Source: Pseudomonadales bacterium (GTDB lineage: Bacteria > Pseudomonadota > Gammaproteobacteria > Pseudomonadales > Azotimanducaceae). Taken from it: a stretch of DNA of 11,092 bases. Numbering within the stretch: the first letter of the stretch is position 1; every line of letters begins with the position of its first letter. The position numbers and the translations under genes were made by a program. The stretch lies in contig JAGWBL010000018.1 in the NCBI GenBank assembly GCA_021295935.1, forward strand, positions 1 through 11,092. The letters run 5' to 3'. Of this stretch, positions 1 through 7,633 are shown piece by piece. The notes below the pieces were generated by a model. The model was given only the letters and a program-made list of their open reading frames with translations. It did no database searches and was not told where the DNA came from.

Positions 1-863
1 GCTTCCAACTTGGCCGTGTAGGTGTGTGCCCAGCCTTCACCGCTGAGTGATGTTGCCTGGGCCTCCAGGATCGTGGGTCGATAGGATCCCGACTGGACGA
101 TGGCCCGGTGAACGAGGTGTTTGGCGCGTCTGGAAGCCAGCACCGCCAGCGTGTCGGCACCTCCAGCGGACGCTCCGAAGAGGGTGACGTTCTCGGGGTT
201 TCCGCCGAACTTCGAAATATTGTCTTGCACCCATTGAAGCGCACGGAGGATGTCGAGCAGACCGAAGTTGCCCGAGTCCGAGACCGGATCCCCAGTACGC
301 AACGACGGCTCCGCGAACCATCCCAAGACTCCCAGGCGGTAGTTGATCGTCACGACCACCACTCCTTGCCGGGCAGCCAAGAGAGACCCGTCGTGGATGT
401 CACCCTGCCCGACGGTGTTGCCGCCTCCATGCAACCACAGCATGACCGGAGCATCGGCGGCGTTCGGTGCAGACCAGACATTCAGGGAGTGGCAGTCTTC
501 CTGTCCTGGCAGCCTGAATGCTGCATGGCCCGTCGATGCAAGGTCGTCTTGGATGTACTGCGGACAGATGTTGCCGGCCGACGTGGTGCGCAAGATGGTC
601 GAGGAGGGAACCGGGGGCTCAGGTGGCATCCATCTAAGCCGTCCCAGAGGCGGCGCTGCATAGGGAATTCCAAGCCATGCGCGTGCGCCGTGCTTGCCGT
701 AGCCTCCCATGACCTGACCGGTCTCGATGAGTCTCATCGTGACTGGTTCGGCAACCATGGGCTGAGGAATCTCTTCCGAATCGTGAAGCCAGATGAGAAC
801 CCCACCGGAGATCGTGATCACTACGAGAGACGCCACGATCGTGTACAGCAGGATGCGCTTCAT
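1..863 (-). CDS. Type B carboxylesterase, membrane-anchored (3' end outside window)
   Basis: Serine hydrolase of the carboxylesterase/lipase type B family (alpha/beta hydrolase fold), cleaving carboxylic esters; the natural substrate cannot be read from sequence. The frame is open from an ATG at 863 to the window edge (287 codons). Residues about 4-26 form one hydrophobic segment (ILLYTIVASLVVITISG...), a signal anchor or uncleaved signal peptide, so the enzyme should face the periplasm. Family landmarks follow: GIPYAAPPLGRLRW (65-78), EDCHSLNVW (122-130, the disulfide-Cys motif), oxyanion-hole HGGG (145-148), and the nucleophile elbow FGASAGG with Ser242. The elbow is normally GESAGG; here Glu is Ala. 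The Glu/Asp and His of the triad would lie beyond the window. It is divergent from the fumarase across 126 bases. No convincing Shine-Dalgarno precedes the ATG. Confidence 0.9.
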   Translation of the reverse strand, partial: MKRILLYTIVASLVVITISGGVLIWLHDSEEIPQPMVAEPVTMRLIETGQVMGGYGKHGARAWLGIPYAAPPLGRLRWMPPEPPVPSSTILRTTSAGNICPQYIQDDLASTGHAAFRLPGQEDCHSLNVWSAPNAADAPVMLWLHGGGNTVGQGDIHDGSLLAARQGVVVVTINYRLGVLGWFAEPSLRTGDPVSDSGNFGLLDILRALQWVQDNISKFGGNPENVTLFGASAGGADTLAVLASRRAKHLVHRAIVQSGSYRPTILEAQATSLSGEGWAHTYTAKLE

Positions 864-979
864 GGTGACCGGCAGCCAAGGGTGTAGATTATGCTACTTG
901 GAGAGTTCTGCACGCTCGGGCAGGACGCATGGCAGGTGGACGCTCCGATCTGAATCAGACGGAGGTCTGCCGCTATTGG

Positions 980-986
980 GAAGGTT
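980..986 (+). promoter_or_regulatory. Ribosome binding site of the fumarase gene
   Basis: A GAAGG-type Shine-Dalgarno (GGGAAGG region) ends a few bases before the ATG at 990 and supports that start. No good -35/-10 pair is visible in the 126-base divergent gap. It holds an AT-rich patch near 887-897 (ATTATGCT), the likeliest place for promoter elements, but I would not fix a promoter there. Confidence 0.6.
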
Positions 987-989
987 GAC

Positions 990-2504
990 ATGACAACCAT
1001 TAGCCAAGGCGATGTCGTCAGCAGCATCTCGGACGCGCTGCAGTACATCTCCTACTACCACCCCCCGGATTTCATCAACGCCATGGCGTCCGCTTACGAG
1101 CGCGAGGAGTCTCCCGCTGCGAAGTCTGCGCTCTTGCAGGTCTTGGCCAACTCCCGCATGTGTGCTCTCGGAAAACGCCCGATCTGCCAAGACACTGGGA
1201 TCGTGAACGTGTTCGCGGATGTCGGCATGGATCTGGAGTGGGATGCCGATTGCGGGCTGGAGGAGATGATCAACGAGGGTGTGAGGCGGGCTTACAAGGA
1301 CGTGAACAACCCATTGCGCGCTTCGGTGCTGGCCGAGCCGGACGGACGTCGCGTCAATACCGGCGACAACACACCAGCCGTGGTCCACTTTCAGGTCGTA
1401 CCGGGCAACCGCTTGGGCCTGCGGGTGGCTGCGAAGGGCGGTGGGAGCGAAGCGAAGGCCATGTTCAAGGTATTGAACCCCTCCGATTCAGTCATGGACT
1501 TCGTGCTGGATTCGGTGCCCAAGATGGGAGCCGGCTGGTGCCCGCCTGGAATACTCGGGGTGGGAATCGGGGGAACTCCCGAAAAGGCGATGGTTTTGGC
1601 CAAACAAGCGATCATGGCTCCGATCGACATCCATGACCTGATCGAGCGCGGTGCAGAGTCGCGGGCCGAACGGCTTCGGCTGGATCTCTACGAGGAGATC
1701 AATCGCCTTGGAATCGGGGCGCAGGGACTGGGAGGCCTCACGACCGTGTTGGACGTCAAGGTCCTCGATTACCCGACTCACGCAGCCAACAAGCCGGTCG
1801 CCCTCATCCCCAATTGCACCGCCACGCGTCATGTCCACTTCGAGCTTGACGGGTCCGGCCCCGCCTCGTTCAAGCCTCCCGACCTGTCACTATGGCCAGA
1901 TCTGATTTACGAACCGGGTGAAGATGTCGTTCGGGTCGACCTGAACCGGGTTACGCGTGATCAGACAAGGCAATGGCGTGCCGGACAGACGTTGCTTCTC
2001 AGCGGAACCCTTCTCACCGGTCGGGACGCTGCCCACAAGAGGTTGGTGGATCGGATTGACAAAGGCCAGCCCCTTCCGGTGGACCTCAATGGCAAGTTCA
2101 TTTACAACGTGGGTCCCGTCGATCCTGTTCGGGACGAGGTCGTCGGGCCAGCCGGCCCGACCACGGCGACGCGCATGGACCGCTTCACTGGCGCTCTGCT
2201 CGAACACACTGGACTGCTTGGCATGATCGGAAAGGCGGAAAGGCGTGAAGCTGCCATCGAGGCGATCCAGAAGTACGGCGCTGTGTCGTTGATCGCGGTT
2301 GGTGGAGCGGCCTACTTGGTCTCAAAGCGGATCGTCGAAGCGCGGCCGGTCGCGTTTAAGGATCTAGGAATGGAAGCGATCTACGAGTTCGTGGTCGATG
2401 AGATGCCGGTGACGGTGTCGGTAGACTCGGACGGCAATTCCGTGCACCAGTCCGGGCCTGCTCAATGGCGGAGGCCATCGCGGCGTCTTCGGCTCGTTTC
2501 ATAG
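990..2504 (+). CDS. fumA: Fumarate hydratase, class I (iron-sulfur)
   Basis: Class I fumarase, reversibly hydrating fumarate to L-malate in the TCA cycle; cytoplasmic, oxygen-sensitive [4Fe-4S] enzyme. The protein is 504 residues, normal for the single-chain form with fused alpha and beta parts. The three cluster cysteines sit in recognisable contexts: RPICQDTGI (Cys66), GAGWCPPGI (Cys184) and LIPNCTATRH (Cys276). Other family blocks are GGGSEAKAM (150-158), GIGAQGLGG (241-249), LLSGTLLTGRDAAHK (336-350), YNVGPVDP and GPTTATRMD (389-397). The ATG at 990 is preceded by GGGAAGG at suitable spacing. The end is odd: after SVHQSGPAQW the usual W-x-x-x-I tail is missing in this frame but appears one frame over, suggesting a one-base loss near 2469-2472 that replaced the last ~11 residues. 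All catalytic parts precede this point, so function is probably retained. Confidence 0.95.
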   Translation: MTTISQGDVVSSISDALQYISYYHPPDFINAMASAYEREESPAAKSALLQVLANSRMCALGKRPICQDTGIVNVFADVGMDLEWDADCGLEEMINEGVRRAYKDVNNPLRASVLAEPDGRRVNTGDNTPAVVHFQVVPGNRLGLRVAAKGGGSEAKAMFKVLNPSDSVMDFVLDSVPKMGAGWCPPGILGVGIGGTPEKAMVLAKQAIMAPIDIHDLIERGAESRAERLRLDLYEEINRLGIGAQGLGGLTTVLDVKVLDYPTHAANKPVALIPNCTATRHVHFELDGSGPASFKPPDLSLWPDLIYEPGEDVVRVDLNRVTRDQTRQWRAGQTLLLSGTLLTGRDAAHKRLVDRIDKGQPLPVDLNGKFIYNVGPVDPVRDEVVGPAGPTTATRMDRFTGALLEHTGLLGMIGKAERREAAIEAIQKYGAVSLIAVGGAAYLVSKRIVEARPVAFKDLGMEAIYEFVVDEMPVTVSVDSDGNSVHQSGPAQWRRPSRRLRLVS

Positions 2505-2686
2505 CTGCTCCAACGGCGACCAGCGTTCCGCCGCGTTTTCTTGCTACTTGGTGATTCGTTTGCAGAATTGCTTCAGTCGTCGCGCCTCGATCTGTCAACT
2601 CCGGGGATGGTGCTGAAGTCTATCGACCAGTATCGGACCGATGAGATATCTCCATTGAGACGCGGTTGGCGTTGCAGTTCTTCGGT
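2505..2686. other. Convergent gap between fumarase and phosphatase
   Basis: This holds 182 bases between two convergent stops. The first 50 bases contain the probable original 3' end of the fumarase, read in the +1-shifted frame to a TGA at 2552-2554. The remainder has small open frames on both strands, but none resembles a family I know. A perfect 10-base palindrome GAGATATCTC lies at 2643-2652. There is no hairpin with a T-run that would make a clear terminator. Confidence 0.5.
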
Positions 2687-3247
2687 CTACTTCCAGGACT
2701 TGGATTCGGTCAAAGACTTGCTGGAAGCAACGAGCAGGCCTTCGAATCCGAGCAGGGAATCTGCGATTTGACAGATGTGAGCGTTCGGAAATACGCCTCC
2801 CGTTGAGGCGGAGGCCGTTTGGAGGCATCGCGCTGACTCGCCTGGATCGCCAGTGATCTTGGAGTGGGCTGTGAGAGCAATGGCAGACGACCTGCTGATT
2901 CCTGCATGGCAGTGGACCAGCATGGAGTCCGACCCTGTCCAAGCGCGCAGAAAGTCGATCAGCCCCCGGATCGAATCCACCAATTCGCTGTAGGCGGCAC
3001 CGTCCAAGCTTTCCCGCGGGTCCAGAAGGTTGGGAGCACGGCAGAAGCACCAATCGGCAGGACGATGTGGAAGTTCCTTGACCGCCTTCTTCCACGCCGG
3101 CATCTGGGTGCTGTCCAGAGCGGAAACCACGTGCCCGATGTGACTGTGGTTCGCGAGAGTGGCCTCGACACTGCGGATGCCGCATATGAAGATGGCAGGC
3201 TCCGTGATTCGGGGCAGACTCGGCTCCCATTGATGTACGAATTTCAT
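2687..3247 (-). CDS. Dual-specificity / tyrosine phosphatase-like protein
   Basis: Cysteine-based protein phosphatase fold (PTP/DSP superfamily), hydrolysing phosphoester bonds through a phosphocysteine intermediate; the substrate is unknown. With the ATG at 3247 the product is 186 residues. The signature P-loop is VHCHAGISRSS, fitting HCxxGxxRS, with catalytic Cys113 and Arg119. The general-acid Asp is probably in the DPRESLDG segment (76-83), upstream of the P-loop as in the family. The C-terminus (PNAHICQIADSLLG) resembles the PN...ALADxLLG end of small bacterial DSPs, so the gene looks complete. I chose ATG 3247 because the preceding 26 codons, open back to a TTG at 3325, look unlike the family and AGGA lies upstream of the ATG; with the TTG start it would be 212 residues. 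It lies just downstream of acetoacetate-CoA ligase on the same strand and may be co-transcribed. Confidence 0.8.
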   Translation of the reverse strand: MKFVHQWEPSLPRITEPAIFICGIRSVEATLANHSHIGHVVSALDSTQMPAWKKAVKELPHRPADWCFCRAPNLLDPRESLDGAAYSELVDSIRGLIDFLRAWTGSDSMLVHCHAGISRSSAIALTAHSKITGDPGESARCLQTASASTGGVFPNAHICQIADSLLGFEGLLVASSKSLTESKSWK

Positions 3248-3337
3248 CGGATCCCAATCCTGTTGGCCTTCTTTCGTGTACTGTGCAAGGACCGAGACCG
3301 TCGTCCGATCGCCGTGTCTGGCCAAGCTGATGCTCGC

Positions 3338-5248
3338 CTAGCTCGTCAATTCTTCCAGATTGGCGTAGGCGTCAAGCGATTCCGGATTTGACAGGGCGGC
3401 GGTGTTGACTGCAGCACGTCCGTGAATCACATCTCGAACCGCGAGTTCGGCGATTTTCCCCGACCTGGTGCGAGGTACGTCCGGCACTTCCAAGACCTTG
3501 CTGGGAACATGGCGGGGCGTCGCGTTTTCTCGGATCCGCATGCGGATTCTTGCAACGAGCTCCGAATCGAGCCTGGTTTCAGGTTCGACGACTACGAACA
3601 GGATCACGCGGGTGTCGCCCTGCCAGTCCTGCCCCACACAAACGCAGTCGACAATTTCAGGGATGGTCTCCACCTGTCGGTATATCTCGGCGGTTCCAAT
3701 TCGCACACCGCCAGGATTGAGCACGGCATCGCTGCGCCCATGAATCACGTACCCGCCGGTACGGGAAACACGTTCGCAAAAGTCCCCATGCGCCCAGGTC
3801 GCTTCGAATCTGTCGAAGTAGGCTCCTCTGAACTTTCGATCGTCCGGGTCGTTCACGAATCGCAACGGCGTGCTGGGAAAACTCTTGCGGCAGACGAGCT
3901 CCCCCTTGGCATCGTCTATCGAGTTGCATCCGTCGTCGACGACGTCAACATCCATTCCCAGACCGGGACCCTGAATCTCGCCCTCAAAGACAGGTTGCCA
4001 AGGATTGCCGAGGACGAAGCACGAGATCAAGTCAGTGCCTCCGGATATGGAAGCTAGTTGAGCATCGGGCTTGAACGAACGGTAGCAGTATCGAAAGGAC
4101 TCCTGAGACAGGGGAGAGCCTGTTGAAAGAATGGTCCGAAGTGACGCCAGGTCGTGTGTCTCGATAGGGGCGAGACCCTCCCGCTGGATGCTGGCGAAGT
4201 ACTTGGCACCGGCGCCGAACACGGTGATGCCTTCCGAATCGATCAGGTCGATGAGCCGACCTGGATGCGGGTGAAACGGCGAACCATCGAAGAGTACGAC
4301 AGCGCTCCCTGAGGCGAGAGCGGAAACCAGCCAGTTCCACATCATCCAGCCCGTGGTCGTGAAGAAAAAAACGCAATCTCCACGACGAAGGTCGACATGA
4401 AGTTGGTGTTCCTTCAAGTGTTGGATCAGCGAACCTCCGGCCCCATGAACGATGCACTTCGGCTTGCCAGTGGTGCCGGACGAATACAGGATGTAGAGCG
4501 GGTGGTTGAACGGAAGCTGCGGGCAGTCGATGGATCGAGGCTGTTCGTCCCAGATGCGAGCAAAGCTGCAGCGTTCCGAGTCCTCCAGCCAGACCACCGA
4601 TCGTATGCTGGGCACCGCCTGTTGGACTTGCTCCACTTTGCGGCGGATGTTGAACTCCCTGCCGTTGTACCGATACCGGTTGCACGCAAGCAGAACCTTC
4701 GGGTGAATCTGTCCTAGACGATCCACAACCGCAGCCACCCCGAAGTCCGGAGACACGGACGTCCATACCGCTCCCAGGCTGGCGGTTCCCAGCATTCCTA
4801 CAACGGCTTCCGAGACGTTCGGAAGCCAGGCAGCCACGGTGTCACCGGGGCCGACACCCTGATTGCGCAAGTGATTCGCGAACCGAGAGGTCTTCTCGGC
4901 AAGTTCTGCGAAACTCATCGCGGTGCGTTCGCCGGATTGGTCTTTCGAGACCAAGGCCTGCGGTTCATGCTTGTAGCGGAGCAGGTTCTCCGCGAAATTC
5001 AATCGCGCGTCCGGAAACCAACGAGCGCCCGGGAACAAATGAGGATCGATCACCGTGCGTAATCCACAATCGCCACGAATTTCAGTGAAGCTCCAGACAC
5101 GCTTCCAGAATTCTGGCCTGTGGTCGATGGACCACCGATGCATTGCGCTGAAGTCAGGGGGTTGAATACCCACTGCATGCGCGAACTGGGTCAGGTTCGA
5201 TGCCTGGATCGAGGAATCGCTTGGGGTCCTGAGTGGGCTGGCGTTGAT
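3338..5248 (-). CDS. Acetoacetate-CoA ligase (acetoacetyl-CoA synthetase), start codon anomalous
   Basis: ANL-superfamily adenylating enzyme, converting acetoacetate + ATP + CoA to acetoacetyl-CoA; used in ketone-body and polyhydroxybutyrate metabolism. Numbering from GTG 5173: N-terminal LHRWS-like block (MHRWSID, 11-17), FPDARLNFAENLL (53-65), phosphate loop YSSGTTGKPK (230-239), TTTGWMMWN, SGGTDLIS, HGDF and HGRSDAVLNPGGVRIGTAEIY, and catalytic Lys573 in RTRSGKIAE. All key motifs are present. The first ordinary start is GTG 5173 (611 residues), but it has no Shine-Dalgarno and sits inside the conserved region. The frame continues upstream for 25 codons with clear family sequence (N-A-S-P-L-R-T-P-S, then a helix like QASNLTQF). 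That block begins at ATC (5248-5246), where homologs have ATG, with GAAGG six bases before it. So either ATC initiates or the start was lost; I annotate to the ATC. Homologs are about 650 residues, this form 636. Confidence 0.85.
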   Translation of the reverse strand: MNASPLRTPSDSSIQASNLTQFAHAVGIQPPDFSAMHRWSIDHRPEFWKRVWSFTEIRGDCGLRTVIDPHLFPGARWFPDARLNFAENLLRYKHEPQALVSKDQSGERTAMSFAELAEKTSRFANHLRNQGVGPGDTVAAWLPNVSEAVVGMLGTASLGAVWTSVSPDFGVAAVVDRLGQIHPKVLLACNRYRYNGREFNIRRKVEQVQQAVPSIRSVVWLEDSERCSFARIWDEQPRSIDCPQLPFNHPLYILYSSGTTGKPKCIVHGAGGSLIQHLKEHQLHVDLRRGDCVFFFTTTGWMMWNWLVSALASGSAVVLFDGSPFHPHPGRLIDLIDSEGITVFGAGAKYFASIQREGLAPIETHDLASLRTILSTGSPLSQESFRYCYRSFKPDAQLASISGGTDLISCFVLGNPWQPVFEGEIQGPGLGMDVDVVDDGCNSIDDAKGELVCRKSFPSTPLRFVNDPDDRKFRGAYFDRFEATWAHGDFCERVSRTGGYVIHGRSDAVLNPGGVRIGTAEIYRQVETIPEIVDCVCVGQDWQGDTRVILFVVVEPETRLDSELVARIRMRIRENATPRHVPSKVLEVPDVPRTRSGKIAELAVRDVIHGRAAVNTAALSNPESLDAYANLEELTS

Positions 5249-5254
5249 GGATGG

Positions 5255-5259
5255 CCTTC
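5255..5259 (-). promoter_or_regulatory. Shine-Dalgarno for the ATC-started acetoacetate-CoA ligase
   Basis: The complement reads GAAGG and ends six bases before the ATC codon at 5248-5246. Normal spacing supports that position as the ancestral start. The internal GTG at 5173 has no comparable site. Confidence 0.5.
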
Positions 5260-5376
5260 GACCAAGGGTCTTGATGGATTACATCACAGGGTTGTGCAGC
5301 TCCTGCCCGTCGCCCCATGCAACACGTCAGATCGCTGTCTTCGATCTTGGGAGGCTTGGTGGACTGGACGCAGCGA

Positions 5377-6123
5377 CTAGATCAACGTACAGGCACGGTG
5401 GGAGACAGAAACAGGATCGTCCGTGAACACGCCGAGCACCTCCATCTCGCGCAGTTGCCGGGCTCTGGAAGCAGAATTGACGGTGTAGGCCAGGAGCTCA
5501 AGCCCAGCGCCGCGGACTTGGGTGACGATCCGACTGGTAACTGCGCGGTGATCCATGCAGATGAAATGGAGTTCAACCTGGTCGAAATCTACGAGAGTTT
5601 CCGGGCTCCACCGATCAATGGCAAGCGCCAATCGAGCTCCAGTCTCATACCTGCTGGCGGAGGCTAGGGCAGCGCGATGAAAGGACGAGACGAGGAGGCG
5701 TCGGGTATCGAACTTGAGACCCTCAAGACATGCAGCTGCTTCGGCCACTTTCAGCTCAAGGTTGGCCACCGTGGGAGGCGGGATCACTTCAAGGAACTCG
5801 TCGACTCTGGGAACTCTCTCGCCGTTTCCCGCATCGAGAGCGCGGAGTTCGCTGAGGGACATGCTTGAGACCCGACCGTGCCCATTGGTGGTTCGATCGA
5901 CCGTCGAGTCGTGCATGAGCACGAATCCGTCGCGGCTCTTTCGAACGTCGACTTCGATTGCATCAACACGCATTTCAAGGGCGCGCTCGGCCCCTCGAAG
6001 CGTGTTCTCGGGAGCGTGCGCGGCGACGCCCCGGTGGCCGATGATCACGAACTCCCTTCCGCCAAACCACGGCTTGTCGCGGCTCTTGGCCGCGGCGGGA
6101 GAGATGGGATCGCCATCGCACAT
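5377..6123 (-). CDS. Glycerophosphodiester phosphodiesterase
   Basis: GDPD-family TIM-barrel metal-dependent enzyme that hydrolyses deacylated phospholipid diesters to sn-glycerol-3-phosphate and an alcohol. The protein is 248 residues, normal for the cytoplasmic form, and no signal peptide is seen. Catalytic and metal-binding motifs are intact: GHRG (His30), PENT (Glu39), EVDV (Glu57, Asp59), MHD (His71), NLELK (Glu123, Lys125), LVSSF, and a C-terminal VNS...GVFTDDP. I chose ATG 6123 because AGAGGA sits six bases upstream; an ATG at 6129 directly abuts that site. A GTG at 6048 just before the conserved core also follows a purine-rich GGAAGGGAG and could give a 27-residue-shorter protein that better matches family N-termini. 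The gene is divergent from dnaX and lies 129 bases upstream of the acetoacetate-CoA ligase on the same strand. Confidence 0.93.
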   Translation of the reverse strand: MCDGDPISPAAAKSRDKPWFGGREFVIIGHRGVAAHAPENTLRGAERALEMRVDAIEVDVRKSRDGFVLMHDSTVDRTTNGHGRVSSMSLSELRALDAGNGERVPRVDEFLEVIPPPTVANLELKVAEAAACLEGLKFDTRRLLVSSFHRAALASASRYETGARLALAIDRWSPETLVDFDQVELHFICMDHRAVTSRIVTQVRGAGLELLAYTVNSASRARQLREMEVLGVFTDDPVSVSHRACTLI

Positions 6124-6129
6124 GCTCAT

Positions 6130-6135
6130 TCCTCT
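6130..6135 (-). promoter_or_regulatory. Ribosome binding site deciding the GDPD start
   Basis: The complement reads AGAGGA. It directly abuts ATG 6129 but has a six-base spacer to ATG 6123, favouring the second ATG. The GDPD/dnaX intergenic region (6130-6229) contains no clear -35/-10 pair and no 4.5S RNA gene, although some gammaproteobacteria carry ffs next to dnaX. Confidence 0.6.
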
Positions 6136-6229
6136 AGCAAGTTGCCTCCATGAATTCAGTAGACTGCCATGAGTGTCAGTACCGGATTGAACCGTCCATC
6201 CTAGTTCGCATGAGCCGGCCCGAATTCGC

Positions 6230-7633
6230 GTGTCCTACCAAGTCCTAGCTCTGAAGTATCGGCCGTCATGCTTCTCGGAAGTGGTGGGGCAGGAAAGCAC
6301 GGTCCAAGTGCTCGCCAACGCCCTTGACAAGGGGCTCTTGCATCACGCTTATTTGTTCACCGGAACGCGCGGTGTCGGAAAGACGACTATCGCTCGCCTG
6401 CTTGCAGCCGCCCTGAACTGCGAGCAGGGTGTCTCCAGCAAGCCGTGCGGATCGTGCAGCGCTTGCACCGAGGTGCGCAGAGGCACCTTTGTCGACCTGA
6501 TGGAAGTGGACGCGGCATCGCGTACCGGTGTGGAAGACACTCGTGCCTTGCTCGAAAACGTGCAGTACATGCCGGTCTCTGGCCGCCACAAGGTGTATCT
6601 CATTGATGAGGTGCACATGCTCTCCCGGCAGAGCTTCAACGCGCTGTTGAAGACCTTGGAGGAGCCGCCCGATTATGCGAAGTTCCTGCTTGCGACGACA
6701 GAGCCGAGGAAGATACCGGTTACGGTGCTGTCCCGCTGTCTGCAGTTCATTCTCCGCAACATTTCTCGAGAAACCATCGTGGCGAAGCTCGCCGAGATTC
6801 TGTCTGCGGAGTCCATCGAGTACGACTTGGAGGTATTGCCGGCGCTTGCCAAGGCGGCCAGCGGGAGCATGCGGGATGCTCTCTCGTTGACCGATCAGGC
6901 GATCGCCTTCGCTGGAGGAGGAAGGGTGGAGCTCGACGCGGTGCTTCGAATGCTCGGCATCGCACGTGGCGAACAGGTGACCGAACTGATGGCGGCCATC
7001 GTGCGTCAGGATCGCGCGGAGGTGTTCAGGCGTTCTCGGGCGTTCGCGGACACCCTCACGAACTTCCAAGAGGTGATGGCATCCATGCAGTCGATCTGTC
7101 ACGAACTGGCGATGGCCCAAGCGGCGGGCAGGGAAGTTGGTGCGAACCTGAAGGAGATCGCGAGACTTGCCACTCCGGAATGGATTCAGACTGCCTACCA
7201 GATTCTGCTGATGGGACAAAGAGACTTGTCATTGGCGCCCGATCTGCACATCGGATTCGAAATGACGCTCGTGCGGCTGCTCGATTTCGAACCGCTGCTC
7301 CCGCAGGAAGCAGGGTCGGCGAGCTCGGGCCCGAAGTCGGAGTGGTCGTTGCCGGCCTCGGCAAGAGAAGCGTCGAGCCCCAGGCGGCAGAGGGAGAGAA
7401 CGCGTCGGTCTCGCACGAGAGAGGATGCGTCTCGCCCGGGATCCGCTCGCAAGGCGCATGTACTGACGGGCGAAGAACGAGAATTCAAGGACAAGATTCT
7501 CCAGATGCCCAGTGTGCGTTCACTTGTCGATGCCGTTGATGGCAGCGTGATCGGGGTTCGACGCATCGCATCGGACTTCGCAGGTGGGTCGGACAAGGAT
7601 CGTGCAAGAAGCGAGAGATTGGATGGGTCTTGA
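6230..7633 (+). CDS. dnaX: DNA polymerase III clamp-loader subunit (tau/gamma), short form
   Basis: AAA+ ATPase subunit of the DNA polymerase III clamp loader, which opens and loads the beta sliding clamp. Domain I: family start MSYQVLA, Walker A GTRGVGKT (45-52), zinc cysteines Cys64, 73, 76 and 79 (CGSCSAC), Walker B LIDEVH (124-129), and the SRC motif (168-170). Sensor region, domain II and the collar domain III follow to about residue 363 (LVRLLDF). Then comes a basic, Ser/Arg-rich linker (about 365-425) and a short end, PSVRSLVDAVDGSV, resembling the extreme C-terminus of other proteobacterial tau proteins. At 467 residues it is well short of E. coli tau (643), so most of the polymerase-alpha-binding domain V is missing. 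I see no A-rich slippage site for programmed frameshifting. The GTG start has no evident Shine-Dalgarno but matches the family N-terminus; a TGA lies in frame at 6188-6190, upstream. First gene of an overlapping operon. Confidence 0.95.
   Translation: MSYQVLALKYRPSCFSEVVGQESTVQVLANALDKGLLHHAYLFTGTRGVGKTTIARLLAAALNCEQGVSSKPCGSCSACTEVRRGTFVDLMEVDAASRTGVEDTRALLENVQYMPVSGRHKVYLIDEVHMLSRQSFNALLKTLEEPPDYAKFLLATTEPRKIPVTVLSRCLQFILRNISRETIVAKLAEILSAESIEYDLEVLPALAKAASGSMRDALSLTDQAIAFAGGGRVELDAVLRMLGIARGEQVTELMAAIVRQDRAEVFRRSRAFADTLTNFQEVMASMQSICHELAMAQAAGREVGANLKEIARLATPEWIQTAYQILLMGQRDLSLAPDLHIGFEMTLVRLLDFEPLLPQEAGSASSGPKSEWSLPASAREASSPRRQRERTRRSRTREDASRPGSARKAHVLTGEEREFKDKILQMPSVRSLVDAVDGSVIGVRRIASDFAGGSDKDRARSERLDGS

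Noticed and set aside
2643..2652. Perfect palindrome GAGATATCTC as an operator or terminator
   Set aside because: It is only 10 bases, single, not near a start, without a loop or T-run; expected by chance in a window of this size.
2541..2771. Plus-strand ORF of 76 codons between fumarase and phosphatase
   Set aside because: It runs into the phosphatase gene on the opposite strand and resembles no family I know; it may be chance, though a short relic cannot be excluded.
2864..3391. Plus-strand ORF of 175 codons opposite the phosphatase
   Set aside because: It is antisense to a gene with a clear catalytic motif and family features; a GC-driven shadow frame.
6130..6229. Possible 4.5S (SRP) RNA gene upstream of dnaX
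   Set aside because: The conserved SRP RNA core (GGTCAGG...GGAAGCAGCC type) is not present on either strand, and the gap is only 100 bases and shared with the divergent GDPD start.
6266..7219. Minus-strand ORF of 317 codons opposite dnaX
   Set aside because: It is a shadow of the dnaX codon pattern, His/Arg-rich with no recognisable domain.
7280..7480. Programmed -1 frameshift site producing gamma from tau
   Set aside because: No A AAA AAG-type slippery heptamer is visible, and the protein already ends shortly after domain III.
7584..7622. Longer ybaB from GTG 7584
   Set aside because: It would overlap dnaX by 50 bases with sequence unlike the family; ATG 7623 has a better ribosome binding site.
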